In this document: positions 8,840 through 20,211 of the stretch, in pieces | Numbering within the stretch: the stretch's first letter is position 1 | How the letters are laid out: each line of letters opens with the position of its first letter | Assembly: GCF_000499845.2 (NCBI RefSeq) | Contig: NC_023753.2 | Span: forward strand, 13,483,181-13,547,180 | DNA length: 64,000 nucleotides | Reading direction: 5' to 3' | Source of the DNA: Phaseolus vulgaris | Taxonomy: Eukaryota > Streptophyta > Magnoliopsida > Fabales > Fabaceae | The notes under the pieces: model-generated | What the model was told of the DNA's origin: nothing | Database searches by the model: none | What the model saw: only the letters and a program-made list of their open reading frames with translations | Translations under genes and position numbers: made by a program

Positions 8840-11800
8840 ACCTCGCCCACGGAAGGAGCGTCAGAGGAGGCGACGCCTGAAGCACCTAATGGGGCGACGC
8901 CTATAAGAGAAGGCAGCAGAGGTGAGTCTCGTGCGGAGAGCGCACGAGACAGGCGACCCCAGCCAGTCGACAATGTGTTGGAGAGGAAAATAGGTGGCAA
9001 GGTAATCAAGTTGGGACGTTTGTTGAGCCAGGAGGAGCAGAATGAAGTGGCGGTGGTGATCTCGCGCCACCTAGATGCGTTCGCATGGTCCGCCTCGGAC
9101 ATGCCAGGCATCGACCCAGACTTCTTGTGCCACCACCTCACCATGGATCCCAAGGTTCGCCCTGTGCGACAGAGGAGGAGGAAGTTTAACGAGGAGAGGC
9201 GCTTCGTCGTGCAGGAGGAGACGCATAAATTGTTAAGTGCTAGGCACATCAGGGAGATCCAGTACCCTAAGTGGCTGGCGAATGTTGTGTTGGTGAAGAA
9301 GACGAATGGAAAATGGCGAAATTGCGTCGACTTCACGAACTTAAACAAGGCGTGCCCTAAAGATTCGTACCCCTTACCTAGCATCGACGCATTGGTGGAC
9401 AGCGCTTCAGGGTGCAAGATGCTGAGCTTCTTAGATGCATTTTCGGAGTACAATCAGATAAAGATGCACCCAAAGGAATGAGAGCAAGACGGCGTTTATG
9501 ACAGAGACGTGCAGTTACTGCTATAAGGTGATGCCGTTTGGGCTGAAGAACGCGGGCGCCACCTACCAGAGACTAATGGATAAGGTCCTTGCACCCATGC
9601 TGGGAAGGAACGTGTAGGCTTACGTAGACGATATGGTGGTGACCTCGCAGGAGAGGGGGCGACACACGACGGATCTAGAAGAGTTGTTTGCCACCATATC
9701 AAAGTACTGCCTTAAGCTGAACCCAGAGAAGTGCGTCTTTGGGGTTGAGGCGGGTAAGTTCTTGGGCTTTATGCTCACAGAAAGTGGAATAGAGGCGAAC
9801 CCTGATAAGTGCGCAACTATCATCGCCATGAGAAGTCCGACCTCAGTGAAAGAAGTGTAGCAACTGACTGGGCGGTTGGCGGCGTTGTCGAGGTTCGTGT
9901 CTGCTGGGGGTGAGAAGGGCCACCCCTACTTTCAGTGCCTCAAGAGGAATAACCGTTTTGCGTGGACGGATGAGTGCGAAACAACATTCCTCAAGCTGAA
10001 GGAGTACTTGGCGACGCCTCCGGTGCTGTGCAAGCCACGAGCAGACGTCCCCCTTCACTTGTATTTTGTTGTGACTAAGTGGGCTATCAGCTCTGTGTTG
10101 GTCCAGGAGCAGGATCACGTGCAGAGGCCCATCTACTTTGTAAGCAAGGCTTTGCAAGGCCCAGAGTCGAGTTACCAATCGTTGGAGAAGGCGGCGCTGG
10201 CAGTGGTTTTCTCGGCCAGGAGGCTCCGCCACTATTTTCATAGCTTCACAGTGGTGGTGATGACGGACCTCCCCATTCAGAAGGTACTTCAGAATCCAGA
10301 TGTCGCTGGGAGGATGGTTCGCTGGGCAGTGGAGCTGTCAGAGTTTGATATCCAATACGAGCCCAGGGGATCCATCAAAGGGCAAGTCTACACAAATTTC
10401 GTTGCAGAGCTCTCACCAGGAGGTACCCCCTAAGAGGTGGAGTTAGGATCACAGTGGATGCTTTTAGTGGATGGGTCCTCTAATCAACAGGGGAGCGGCG
10501 CGGGAATAGTCTTGGAGGGGCCTAATGGGGTGTTGATCGAGCAAGCCCTACGTTTCGCCTTCAAGGCAAGTAATAATCAGGATGATTATGAGGCGCTGAT
10601 TGCTGGAATGCTCTTGGCGAAGGAGATGGGCGCGCAAAGCCTCTTGGCGAAGAGTGATTCCAGTTGGTCAGAGGGCAGGTAACAGGGGAGTACCAAGCAA
10701 AGGATCTACAAATGGTTGCGTACTTGAGGTACATCGAGGTGTTGATGGGAGCCTTCGCCGCTTTTGAGTTGGTGCATGTCCCAAGGGAGAAAAATGCCAG
10801 AGCTGACCTGCTCGCCAAGTTGGCCAGCTCAGGCAAGGGGGGAAGGCAGAGGACAGTCATCCAAGAGACGCTCAAAACGCCGCGAAAGTTCGTGGCAGAC
10901 AATATAGAGGATGTTCTTCACATCAATGCGGCGAGATGAAAGCCAAGGAGCCTTCGCTCTCTGATTCAAGATACGACGAGGATACCCCGCATCAGCGCCT
11001 ATGCGGCCTCGCCCGAGGAAGAGAAGTGTGTGCAGGTATGTGCCTTGGAAGAAGGCGACACGTGGATGACGCCTCATAGTCGATACATTGTAGATGGGAT
11101 TCTCCCAGCAGAGCCTGGAGAGGGAAAGAGGATAAAGAAGAACTCTGCAAGGTACACTCTCGTTGATGGAGTGCTGTTTAGGCATGGGTTCACGCACCCA
11201 ATTTTGACGTGTGTGAGTGGCAATGAGTGTACAAGGATCATGTTGGAACTCCATGAGGGGATTTGTTGAAGCCACGTGGGGGGAAGATTATTAGCTTCCA
11301 AGGTGATTCGCGCAGGATTTTATTGGCCATCGGTGAGGGAAGATTGTGTAAGGTACGCCCAGCGTTGCAAGCAGTGTCAGATGCATGCTGACTGGCACAA
11401 GGCGCCCCCAGAGGAGCTGAGATCGATTTACAGCCCGTGGCCTTTCCACACATGGGGAATCGATATTTTGGGGCCTTTCCCTATGGAGATAAGGCAGATG
11501 AAGTACTTGATAGTCGCCATCGAGTACTTCACGAGGTGGATAAAGGCAGAACCAGTGGCCCAGATCACTGCGCACAAGGTACAACATTTTTTTTGGAAGA
11601 ACATTGTATGTCGTTTCGGGGTGCCGAGGCGTCTCATCTCAGATAATGACACTCAGTTCGCGAGCCAACAGTTGGGGAAGCTGTGTTCAGAGTTAGGAAT
11701 CAAGCAAGTATTCGCGTCAGTCGAACACCCGCAGACGAATGGGCAGGTAGAGTCCGCGAATAGAATTTTGCTGAGGGGGTTTGATCCTGCCTGTTGACCA

Positions 11801-13110
11801 GAACGTTGGAACTTGCCTCGTCAAACTTGGATCGATGTGTGCACCGCTTCTAACCTCCGTCCTTCTTCAAGATCCACCTCAAGAACCTGCAAAAGAACAG
11901 AGCGGCGCCGCTGCGGCCAATCGCACTCCAACGCCCAAGTCAGTGACCGAACCACCAAATACTAAGAGCAAGAACACTCTAGAACTCTCAAGGAACCGTG
12001 CAATGTTCTCTCTCACAGTATGCTCAAGAACTCGCAAGCGTAAAGAGTATAATCTGAACGTGCGTACCTCGAAAGTTCGTTGAGAAACCCTTAAATACCT
12101 GGTCACTTTATCTCTCCTGGCAGTTACAGACCTGAACACGTGGCTCGCATCCAGTCGTACACGTGCCACCATCTGGAGCCTCCTTGACTTGGGCGCTGCT
12201 TCTGACTCTCTTTTGGCTAAGTTACTTATGCATGGTACTGCCCAGTGCATAGCTAACTCGGGAGCGCGATCTCTACTAGACTTGGCGAGTTAGGGTGCTC
12301 TCGTACACCTTCCCTGTGGTCTCGCCGGCCGCCTTCATAATCTGCACCACCTTCATCTTCGGCGATGTGCTTGCTCTGGCGATCTCCAATCACTTGGTCG
12401 CCTGAGTTTAGATCTGGCGACTTCATCTTCAACTGGGCGATCGCCTGGTATGCTGGAGATCGTAGCACGCCAACTTAATAACTGGCGACTACACGAGCCC
12501 CCCGACTTCCTTCCCTTCTGCGAATCTGGCGCCTTCTCAACACGCCTACACTGTAGCTTGGTGCCACGTCATCACTTCCGACTACCAGGGCGGTACAGGG
12601 TTGAAGCGAAGGCTAGAGAAAGCTAAAGGAGTGTGGGCAGAAGAAGTACCAAGGATTGTGTGGGCTTACCACACCACGCCTCAATCTTCCACCATGGAGA
12701 CGCCGTTCAGCTTAGTATATGGGTCAGATGCCATGATCCCAGTAGAGATTCACGAGAGCTCACCTCGCTTTCTCAACTTTGTGGCAGAGGAGTCCAACGA
12801 GGAAAGAAGGGTGAATCTAGACCTGTTGGACGAGGCTAGAGAGGAGGCAAGGATAAAGGCTGAAGCTGTGAAGAGAAGAGTGGAACATCAGTACAACTCT
12901 AAGGTGAAGCCACGGCAATTCCAAGTGGCTGACCTGGTCATGCGGAAGGCTCATCCTTATGAGTTGGAGAACAAGTTGTCTTCCAAGTGGACCGGACCCT
13001 TAAGAGTAACCGAAGCCAAGGGGAATGGTTCGTACAAGCTTGAGACTCTGGAAAGAGGTCCCATCCCACGCAGCTAAATCGCAGCCAATTTAAAGTTTTA
13101 TTTCAGCTAA
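8840..13110 (+). pseudogene. Tat-A pol pseudogene (RT, two RNase H, integrase)
   Basis: Continuation of Tat-A after Cop1. Recognisable in order: linker and RT N-terminus (8975-9480); RT core with YVDD at about 9620-9634; Ty3-type RNase H (9950-10330); second, archaeal-type RNase H (10450-10830, motif VDGSSNQQGSGAG); integrase HHCC region (11235-11390); DDE core (11450-11760); and C-terminal GPY/F part (12990-13074). Breaks: +1 shift at about 9478; TAG at 9616-9618 just before YVDD; TAG at 9858-9860; TAA at about 10431; a frameshift near 10670; TGA at about 11267; solo LTR T at 11782-12597; TAA at 13075-13077. The ancestral stop is TAA 13108-13110. The first RNase H has lost its first catalytic Asp (YFVVTKWAISSVL). 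There is no chromodomain. It is dead as a coding region. Confidence 0.88.
11782..12597 (-). mobile_element. Solo LTR T, TSD GGGTT
   Basis: 816 bp from TGATCCTGCCTGTTGACC to CAGGGCGGTACA on the plus strand, flanked by perfect GGGTT repeats (11777-11781, 12598-12602). It is inserted in the integrase gene right after the codons for LLRG. Its minus-strand end GGTCAACAGGCAGGATCA matches the common Tat LTR terminus. A TATA-like GTATTTAAGG lies near 12100 on the minus strand. A second copy starts at 63462. Confidence 0.93.
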
Positions 13111-14489
13111 AAACATTATGTAGTACACAGTTTAAAAGGGGACACTCTTTTTCCCTTTCGGGGGTTTTTAATGAGGTCACCCAAGTAAAAAAGAAGTTCA
13201 AGAAAACTTTGTCTCAGTTTTTCCTTCTCTCACAACGTAAAAAGCAAAGATTAAGAAACAAAAACAAAGGCTCAAGGCGTCACCAAGCGTAGGCGTCGCC
13301 AAGCATAAACATCGCTAGATAAGGGAGCGGGCGCCGAGCGCGCAAACCAGCTTGAACGAGTCGACACCCCAAAGCAAGTGGCAGGAGCACATTCTCAGGC
13401 GTGGGCGTCGAGTTGAAAGGTACGCATAGTATAAGTTAAAATCCGGGAGTCTAGTCCCTGAGCAGGGGTTAAGGGATTCCTTCGGGACACCCCCTCCTCA
13501 GGTGAGAACGACTAGCCCCGGTGTCTGATGTTTAGACACCTCGCAAGGAAGTGGCGGGGGGCGTTTCCTTCGAGCGTGGGCATCAGATAGTAAGAAGTTT
13601 CGGAGCAGTGGAGAACCAGGTCACTTGGTGCAGATACACACGATTAAGGAGAAGCGCCATCCTTCGGGAAACCTTCTCCTTAGGCGTAATCACCAAAATC
13701 CTTGGTCATCTTGGTGTTTAGACACACCAGGGACGATACGACGATGTTTCCGACACGCCTCTCCCTAGGCGTGGGCACCAAGAACACTGATTGCCTTGGT
13801 GTTTTCAGACACCTTGAGGATGAAATGGCACTACCCCCGGGCAAGCCTCTCCTCAAGCGTGGGCACCAAGCGCGCAGAGATAAGGGCTAAGTTGCCTTGG
13901 TGTTTAGACACCCCGTGGACGATACGACGCTGCTGTAATAGGCCTCTCCACGGGCGTGGCCACCAAAGCGTGACTTTGTCCCAAGTGTTTAGACACGCTG
14001 AGAACGATACGACCTCGCATTCAGCGGGTCTCTCCTCGAGCGTGGACACCCAGTACAGATAAGATAAGCCCTCCTCGCCCTCGAGCGATGTCGAGGACAC
14101 AGAAGAAGAGACGAAGTCCTCCCTCGCCTTTGAGCGACGTCGAGGCCATAAAAGAGATGAGGCCAGTGGCGCCTTTGGCAGTAAGTGCCTTAGGGCTCAA
14201 GAAAAGTGAGTAAAAGAGTAAGTTGAAGATTTTTAAAAGTTAAGAAGGCGAGAGAAATTTGAAGAGTGAGAAGAAGCGTAGAGAATGCAAGTTATCAAAA
14301 ACAGTACGAGCAGAAAGGGAAACACAAGAGCATAAGGCCAGAGCAATCAGTCATATACAAAGAGTGCAGAAAAAAAAAGTTCACGACAGATGAAACCAAA
14401 GATTAGTTATATTAAGAAATATAGGGAGCAAAGGTGTTCATAGCAATTACAAAGAGAGCAATTATTTACAAAGTGTTACAAAGGAAAAG
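13111..14489 (+). repeat. Tat-A spacer with degenerate tandem hairpin repeats
   Basis: No coding region. Just after the integrase stop lies a block (13138-13190, CTCTTTTTCCCTTTCGGGGG and ATGAGGTCACCC) shared with Tat-M 42973-43020. GGCGTCGCC-like microrepeats follow at 13275-13320. From about 13495 to 14060 there are five degenerate units of 80-105 bp. Each opens with GTGTTTAGACACC, has GGACGATACGACG in the middle, and ends with GCCTCTCC...GGCGTGGGCACC. In the unit at 13747-13770 CACGCC and GGCGTG form a hairpin. Two related units occur in Tat-M at 45228-45400. Confidence 0.75.
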
Positions 14490-16659
14490 CTAATCTCCAG
14501 GAGCCTTCAAAGGCACGATTTTTCCTTCGAACACTTCACTGAAGGGACTACACTCCGAGACGTTGATCCCAGGGTTTGCACAAGCTGCTTGGACCAGGGC
14601 CTCAACAAATCCATCAGCGAACCCCGTTGCAGCCTCTTCGATTAACTTTTCCTCCGTGGCTTTGAAGTTTTCAGCTTGAGAAGCCATCTCTTGCTCTTTG
14701 GCCGCTAAAGCAACAACCAACTCTTGAACCTTGGCCTGTAGAGTGGTGTTTTTGGCAACTAGCAAGCTGCAATCGTTGGTTTTGGCCTCCAGGGCTGCCT
14801 CAGCTTTTCCCAGCTTCTGCTCCCGGTTAATGTAGTGGTCCTCAAGCTTTTTCTGCTGCGCCTCAGAAGCCTTCACTGCGTCTTTGAGCTCCCCGATTTT
14901 AACTCGGAGGGGCACGACCTGGTTAAGAAGCTCAGCATGAGCTTGCCCCGCCTCATGCAGTCACTTGCTGGCCTCCTTCTTAGACTTTTGAGCCACCTTC
15001 AAGGAGACCTTGTAGGCCTCCACTTGATGCTCCCAACGACGGGCCAAGCTCTCTTTCTCCTCTTTCAGAGAGGCGTTCTCCTTCTCCAAAGCTTGGAAAG
15101 TAGAGGCTTCGACCGCTCTGGTTTTAGCTTGGGCCTGCCAGGTGTTAGCATAGGCAATGAAGGCGTCCATGTAGTAATTCATTCCTTCCTTCTTGGGCCC
15201 TTCAGTTTGGCTGCTGGGAGACATTTTCTCTAAGTAGCCCCTCAGAGTTTCTTGGATTGGTAGGGGTAGTTCTAGGGCAAGTGGTGGGGCTGATATGGGC
15301 CGCTGGTTGTGAGGGTGAGGTGGCGCTTGGAGATGCTCCCTTAGCGAGCCGGCGTTGTGGTTGGAAGAGGATGTGGAGATAACGGCTTGGGGGGCCGCTC
15401 GGGTGGTCCTTCTTCTCTTGAAGACTTGTCCTTCAGTGGACTCGTCTTCGTCCTCAGAAGGAACCACCACCACCCTTTTACCTTTATCAAGGGGGGCTGG
15501 TGCATCAGTGGATTCGGCCAATGCAAGAGGCACGGCTGCTATGGGAGGCGGTGAGTTTGGGGGATGAGTTGGAGAAGGTAGAGCTTGGGGAGTTGAGGTT
15601 GGAGGTGGACTTTGGGGGCGAGGGGTGGGGGAGGTGGGAATGTTTGTAGAGGTTGGAGGTATGGAGACCCCACCTCCTTTTGACGAAGCCCCGCCTTTGG
15701 ACTTCAAAGCCTGAGCGAGCTTCCATCTCCTTTCTTTCTCCATTTTTGAATCTACATTGAGAACACAAGTACTGTTAGAATAAGGCACAAGCTAAGTGAC
15801 ACACAAGGAAAACAAATAACTCATATACAAGCTAAAACAAGCAGAAGCAGAAGATGGTTAGAAGGGGTGATTCCCATACTTATGTAACGAGCAAGAGCTT
15901 CAGCGTCGTATTCGCGGTTTATTAGGATGGAGGTGTCGAAGGCCCCCGCGCTAGCCAAGATTTGGCAAGCCTCTCGATCAGTCGAGGGCAACTCATCCAA
16001 GGACTTAGGCTTGGTGAACTTGACCTTTTCCACCCAGTACAAGGGAAAGCCGTCGAGAGCGGTGAGGTCGTAGTCAGAGCAGCATACTCTGAAGAATTTG
16101 CCCCTCCACCCCTTGTAGGATTGTTGGAACAAGGTTAGGACGATCCTCCCAACAATGCTGCTGAAGCTCACCCAAAGGCTCTTTCCCTGCTTCTTCACCT
16201 CGAAGAAGTGAAGGAAGATGTCGACGGAGGGGGTTTGTCCAAAGTATCCGCACAAGATGCCGAACGCCTTTACGAAAGCCCAGCTGTTGGGGTGAAGCTG
16301 GGCGGGGGCAACATTGATCTTCGTTAAGAGTTCCCGTTCGAATCCAGTGAAAGGCAGGCGCATCCCAATGCGTTTGAAGACCGTCTGGTAGAAGAAGAAG
16401 AAGGGGACCCGTTGTTGGACCTCTCATCCCCACACACATGCTCGCCTGGGATACAGTGGAGTACAAAAATGTCCTCATCGTGCCTCCTAGCAAAGGCACG
16501 ATGTTGGTAGACGCTTGGCCCGTCAATATAGTCTCTCCAATCCTTCATGGAGGTTAGGGTGGAGCACTCTTTGAGCAGCTCGTCGAGGGCCCAGGGGTAA
16601 AGGGCTCTATAGTTGACCTTTGGGGGTGGAGGATTGGCCGTTGTTTTGGTACGCGCCAT
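14490..16659 (-). pseudogene. Tat-A antisense gene (Transposase_28-like + coiled coil)
   Basis: Gene on the strand opposite gag-pol, between integrase and the 3' LTR, as in other Tat elements. ATG at 16659-16657. The N-terminal domain (ALYPWALDELL; RLPFTGFERELL; APAQLHPNSWAFVKAF; DIFLHFFEVKKQGKSLWVSF; FRVCC) resembles the family recalled as putative gypsy-type transposon (PF04195). An intron with GT...AG ends fits 15879-15752 (128 nt). The second exon (15751-14490) gives a Pro/Ser-rich linker and a long coiled coil. One base is missing near 16410, shifting the frame, and TGA at about 14960 splits the coiled coil. With those two lesions allowed for, the spliced length is about 680 codons. The protein's job is unknown; in this copy it is inactivated. 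Confidence 0.75.
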
Positions 16660-16822
16660 TGAAAGAGCTGAAGAATGAAGAAGGAAAAAAGGTTCAGCAA
16701 ATGGGGCTTAAGGCGGAAAGGGGGAAAGAAACCCTAAGAAAACCCCTACCCACGCGAGAAGTTCAGAAAGGGAAAAATAGAGAAATGAGGGAGAAGAACG
16801 CGAATGCAAAGAAAATAAACAG

Positions 16823-16840
16823 GCCCAGGCAGTTATATCC
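16823..16840 (-). promoter_or_regulatory. Candidate core promoter of Tat-A antisense gene
   Basis: The minus strand reads GGATATAACTGCCTGGG about 170 bp upstream of the antisense ATG. ACTGCCTGGG after an AT-rich stretch recurs at the same distance in Tat-M (48127-48148). G-box-like CACGTG lies farther upstream, near 17081. Confidence 0.4.
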
Positions 16841-17246
16841 GTACAAAAGTTAAAGGGAGAGCCATTGAAGAAGAAAAATCATACCTTTTGAGTGTTTGGT
16901 TGGATGAAGATTGGAAGCGCGAATGAGAGAATGAAGATTGCAGAGAAAGTTCGGGAAGATGAACAGTAGAGAGAATGTGAAAAGTGAATGAAACAGTGGT
17001 TTGGAGCGCACGTTTTCGAAAGGTATAACGTTAACTTGAGGAGCGCGAGAGGCGTTAAGTTGTGGCCGTGCAATCAGGCCACGTGTCAAGAGATTAGAGC
17101 ATAACTTAAAGTGTCACGTCCTCAGCGCAGAGAATGTCACGTCAGCTGCTCAGAGAATGTCACGTCATCAAGAGTGCCACATGGATGGTAGGGCGAGGCC
17201 CTAGTCTTTTTGCTGAAACAAGTGTCAGCTCAAGACTTGGGGCTTG
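16841..17246. other. Tat-A region upstream of the antisense gene, ending in PPT
   Basis: No open frame supported. It holds the presumed antisense promoter region (repeated GTCACGTCA/ACGTGTC motifs at 17075-17165). The polypurine tract of the element (CAAGACTTGGGGCTTG, 17231-17246) lies directly before the 3' LTR. Confidence 0.6.
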
Positions 17247-18226
17247 TGTACCGTCCCGTCCCCGGGCGTTGACCAAAGTCAAAGCCAAAGTCAAAGTCAA
17301 ACACGTGGTGGGACCTGCCAAGGGGCCCAGGGGTGAAAGTCAATAGGTTGACCACTTTGGGCGTCGCCAGAAGTGGGCATCGCCAGAGGTAGGCGTCGCC
17401 AGGTGTGGGCATCGCCATGTTGAGGTGTCGCTGATGTCACCCCCCGGTACCCGCGGGTAGGAAAGACCGTGGAGGAGGCGACACAGTCAGAGGCCACGGT
17501 ACGGGTGAGGAGGCCTCGGTTCCCGGGTCCTCTAGAACAACAATGAAGAGAAGAGAAAAGTGGCTTCAAGGCCATAGTTCCAGTATCAGCAGGGGGTAGC
17601 CTGCCTCGTGAAGTACCCATGCCACCTCTGGAGAATCCCTGGGACAGATACGACCTAGGAGAGGGCCACGCCCAGGGGCGAACCATGTGCATGGTACGAG
17701 AGGAAGGCAGATACACATTCAGGGCGAGTGACTAGAAGTTGGGGCGCATGAGTTGGCACCCAGATAGTCACCCCTCGCGCCAGATGCACTCTAAAGAAGG
17801 AAGACTTACATGTTGGAGTTTCCCTAAGTTGGGTTACAGCGTGGTAAGCCTTTCCACGTGGAATGGCGGTTAAGTCAAAAGGACACGTGGCAGTAAGCAC
17901 TGAAACATCAAGGTATATAAGCTTCTCCGAAAAGTTTACTAAGGTACGTTTTGATCAGTTGCACGCTTTACACAGTTTACACACTCACTCAGAGAGAGAG
18001 AGAGAGAGATCAGAGTTAGTTACGATTCTCCGATACGGAGGTTTTGATGTTTCTTGCTTCGCTAACTTGATCGTCGGAGTGCAAACGGCCGCGAGGGGGC
18101 CCTTTGCTTGTTTCATTTCAGGTTCTCACGGCGGCGTAAGGCGGAGATCTGAGTTGAAGACGAAGGAGTCCTTGAGTGCAAGTTAGAGCCACGCACGAAG
18201 ACTTTCTCAGTCAACCGGCAGGAACA
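17247..18226 (+). repeat. Tat-A 3' LTR
   Basis: 980 bp, TGTACCGTCCCG to CAACCGGCAGGAACA. It contains CGTCGCCAG-type microrepeats (17360-17420), the shared GGTACCCGCGGGTAGGAAAG module (17441-17478), a TATA box GGTATATAAG near 17914 and an AG microsatellite (17993-18010). The following bases are TACAC; the matching left target site is outside the window. Confidence 0.88.
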
Positions 18227-18297
18227 TACACAAATTAAGAAATGAAAATACAAATAGTTCTTAGCTTTTGATTTTTTTTTCTTTTTGAAACAACCAT
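18227..18297. other. Short AT-rich flank between Tat-A and Cop2
   Basis: 71 bp with poly-T tracts and no recognisable element. It may be the original target DNA. Confidence 0.4.
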
Positions 18298-19830
18298 TGT
18301 ACTATTGGGTTTATTAGTGTTCAAGTTCAACATGGGGGGGGGGAGGGGAATGAATTGAGCTTATAATTCTTTTTGCAAAGAATACTGTTTTCAGAAATCT
18401 AGACATAAAAGAACAGATTGATTCTGAGTAAAACAGATTTATTTTTCTGATTTCACAAACACTTCAGAAATTAAACACATTGGGTTTACAATCATTAGAT
18501 TTATTTTATAACTTTACAGATCTGAAGACAAGCATATTCACCAACAGCAGTAGCAGAGATATTTGAAAAAGATCCTAATTCAAGAAAGCCAATTTCAAAT
18601 CTTTGAAACTAGTTTTAAAGGAATATGGATCCTTAACAAAATTGTTTAGAGGGCCTTAATACTTATTTTACTCAGTTAGAATTTATAGATTCAGTGATTC
18701 TTAAACATACAAGAATTTTACCAGAATCTTGAAGAACAATATGTGAATCAGCCCAGCTATGAAAAATAAACAAATTCAATTTCAATTCAATGGATTTATT
18801 TTATCACAAGTTATCAGTTTTCTAGATTTATTTGTAGTGATCAAGAAGGGAGAAAAGGCACACACACAGTTTTATACTGGTTCACCCAACAAGAGCTACA
18901 TCCAGTCCCACCTTACACCAAGGTGGATTTCACTAAGCCAAATCAATCTTTACAAAGCTTCTTGGTTCTTGAATCCTCCAAGAACAAAGAACATAATGCT
19001 GAAAAAACCTATTTCAGCCGCACCCACACTTCAAGAAACCCTATCAAGAAGTGCAATAACAAACACCCTTACAAAAGAAAGTTATAGGAATGAAAACACC
19101 TGAATTGCAGATGCAAGAGTCAAGAACAGAACACCCCTAGCAACACCATTGTGACAAAACTTGATTTCCTGAACCAAGAGTCACCAACACAAGAATACTT
19201 GAGGTTTTTGAGAGAAACTTTCAAAAACCAAAAAGAATTTCAAGCTCTCACTGGAAGCACTTCAAACTGTATTAAAAAATGTGATCTCTAAGTCATTTTG
19301 ATATGAAATACACTTCTTCTTTTATAGCTTTCAGATCACAACAGTTTTTCAAAAAACAGTTAAAAGTTGTTAGAAAAGAAAATAGATTAAAGTTTAAATA
19401 AACATATTGTTTTTTGAAAATACAGCTGGTGGTTATAACCACTTTCAGATCAGTTTATAATGGTAACAATGAGCTAAACTAATTTTGGTCCCAAAACAGA
19501 TTTTTGAAAAAAAACTTATCAGATTTGCACTAGTACAAAAAGAATATATTGTTTTGTAAAACAACAGATTGATTTTGTGTGCAGTAAACTAGTTTTGAAA
19601 AACTTAAAGCAATTTTTGAGAAAACTTTGTAAGATAACCTTGTGCTTAAGCTCATCACCTTGGTTATGAGATATGAGGTAGATCACAGTGAAAAAGGCAT
19701 ATTTAAACAACCTTTAATCTACAAGAAACCATGACTTACAATACAACACTCTTCAAAACTATTTGCTTCATCAAACACACTCTTTGCCTAAGTTGTGAAG
19801 AGTCTTTAGTCTTCAACAATCTCCCTCTAT
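18298..19830 (-). repeat. Cop2 3' LTR
   Basis: About 1.53 kb. The right end is CTTTAGTCTTCAACA at 19830, followed by the polypurine-tract complement ATCTCCCTCTATTTGATGG. The left end is fuzzy (18298-18305). It matches 27168-27332 and 34398-35108, with an extra stretch here (about 18318-18350) that carries a G-run. AAACAAYCGRTTGTTT palindromes are scarce here, unlike the Cop1/Cop3/Cop4 LTRs. Confidence 0.8.
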
Positions 19831-20211
19831 TTGATGGAGACAAATCCCCATTGCTTTGAAGGAAGACTAATGGTTAATGCAACAACATCTGCACTTTGAT
19901 TTAGTGTTTGTAGCACAATATGCAATTTAACAAATAACAAAACAAACAAATCCAAGATGTTGTAGTACCTAGTCAATACCTACATATTTTTCCTGCATGG
20001 GTTTTTCTTCTCCCCTTTTGTGTTCATCAAACAAGATTGGTGCACATAGTAAGAGAAAGAAAACAAGCAATAGCCATACATGCATAATAATTTAGATAGA
20101 GTTCATATAGTGTCAGAGCACATTACAGTCCAAAAATTAAAAATAAAAAATCGTCCAGGATAAAAAAAAATGTTCAACATGACACATATTATGAAGCATA
20201 TGGAAAAGAAA
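19831..20211 (-). other. Cop2 3' untranslated region
   Basis: The terminal polypurine tract is at 19831-19850 and a weaker second one (complement of TCTTCTCCCCTTTTGTG) is near 20008. No coding sequence. Confidence 0.6.

Noticed and set aside
8746..9453. 235-codon minus-strand frame across Cop1 LTR end and Tat-A RT
   Set aside because: It is the shadow of the RT reading frame joined to LTR sequence; no family resemblance, and codons mirror the conserved plus-strand protein.
17134..17346. Small plus-strand frame at the Tat-A 3' LTR start
   Set aside because: Spans the polypurine tract and LTR border, driven by AAAGTCAAAG repeats; no support as a gene.
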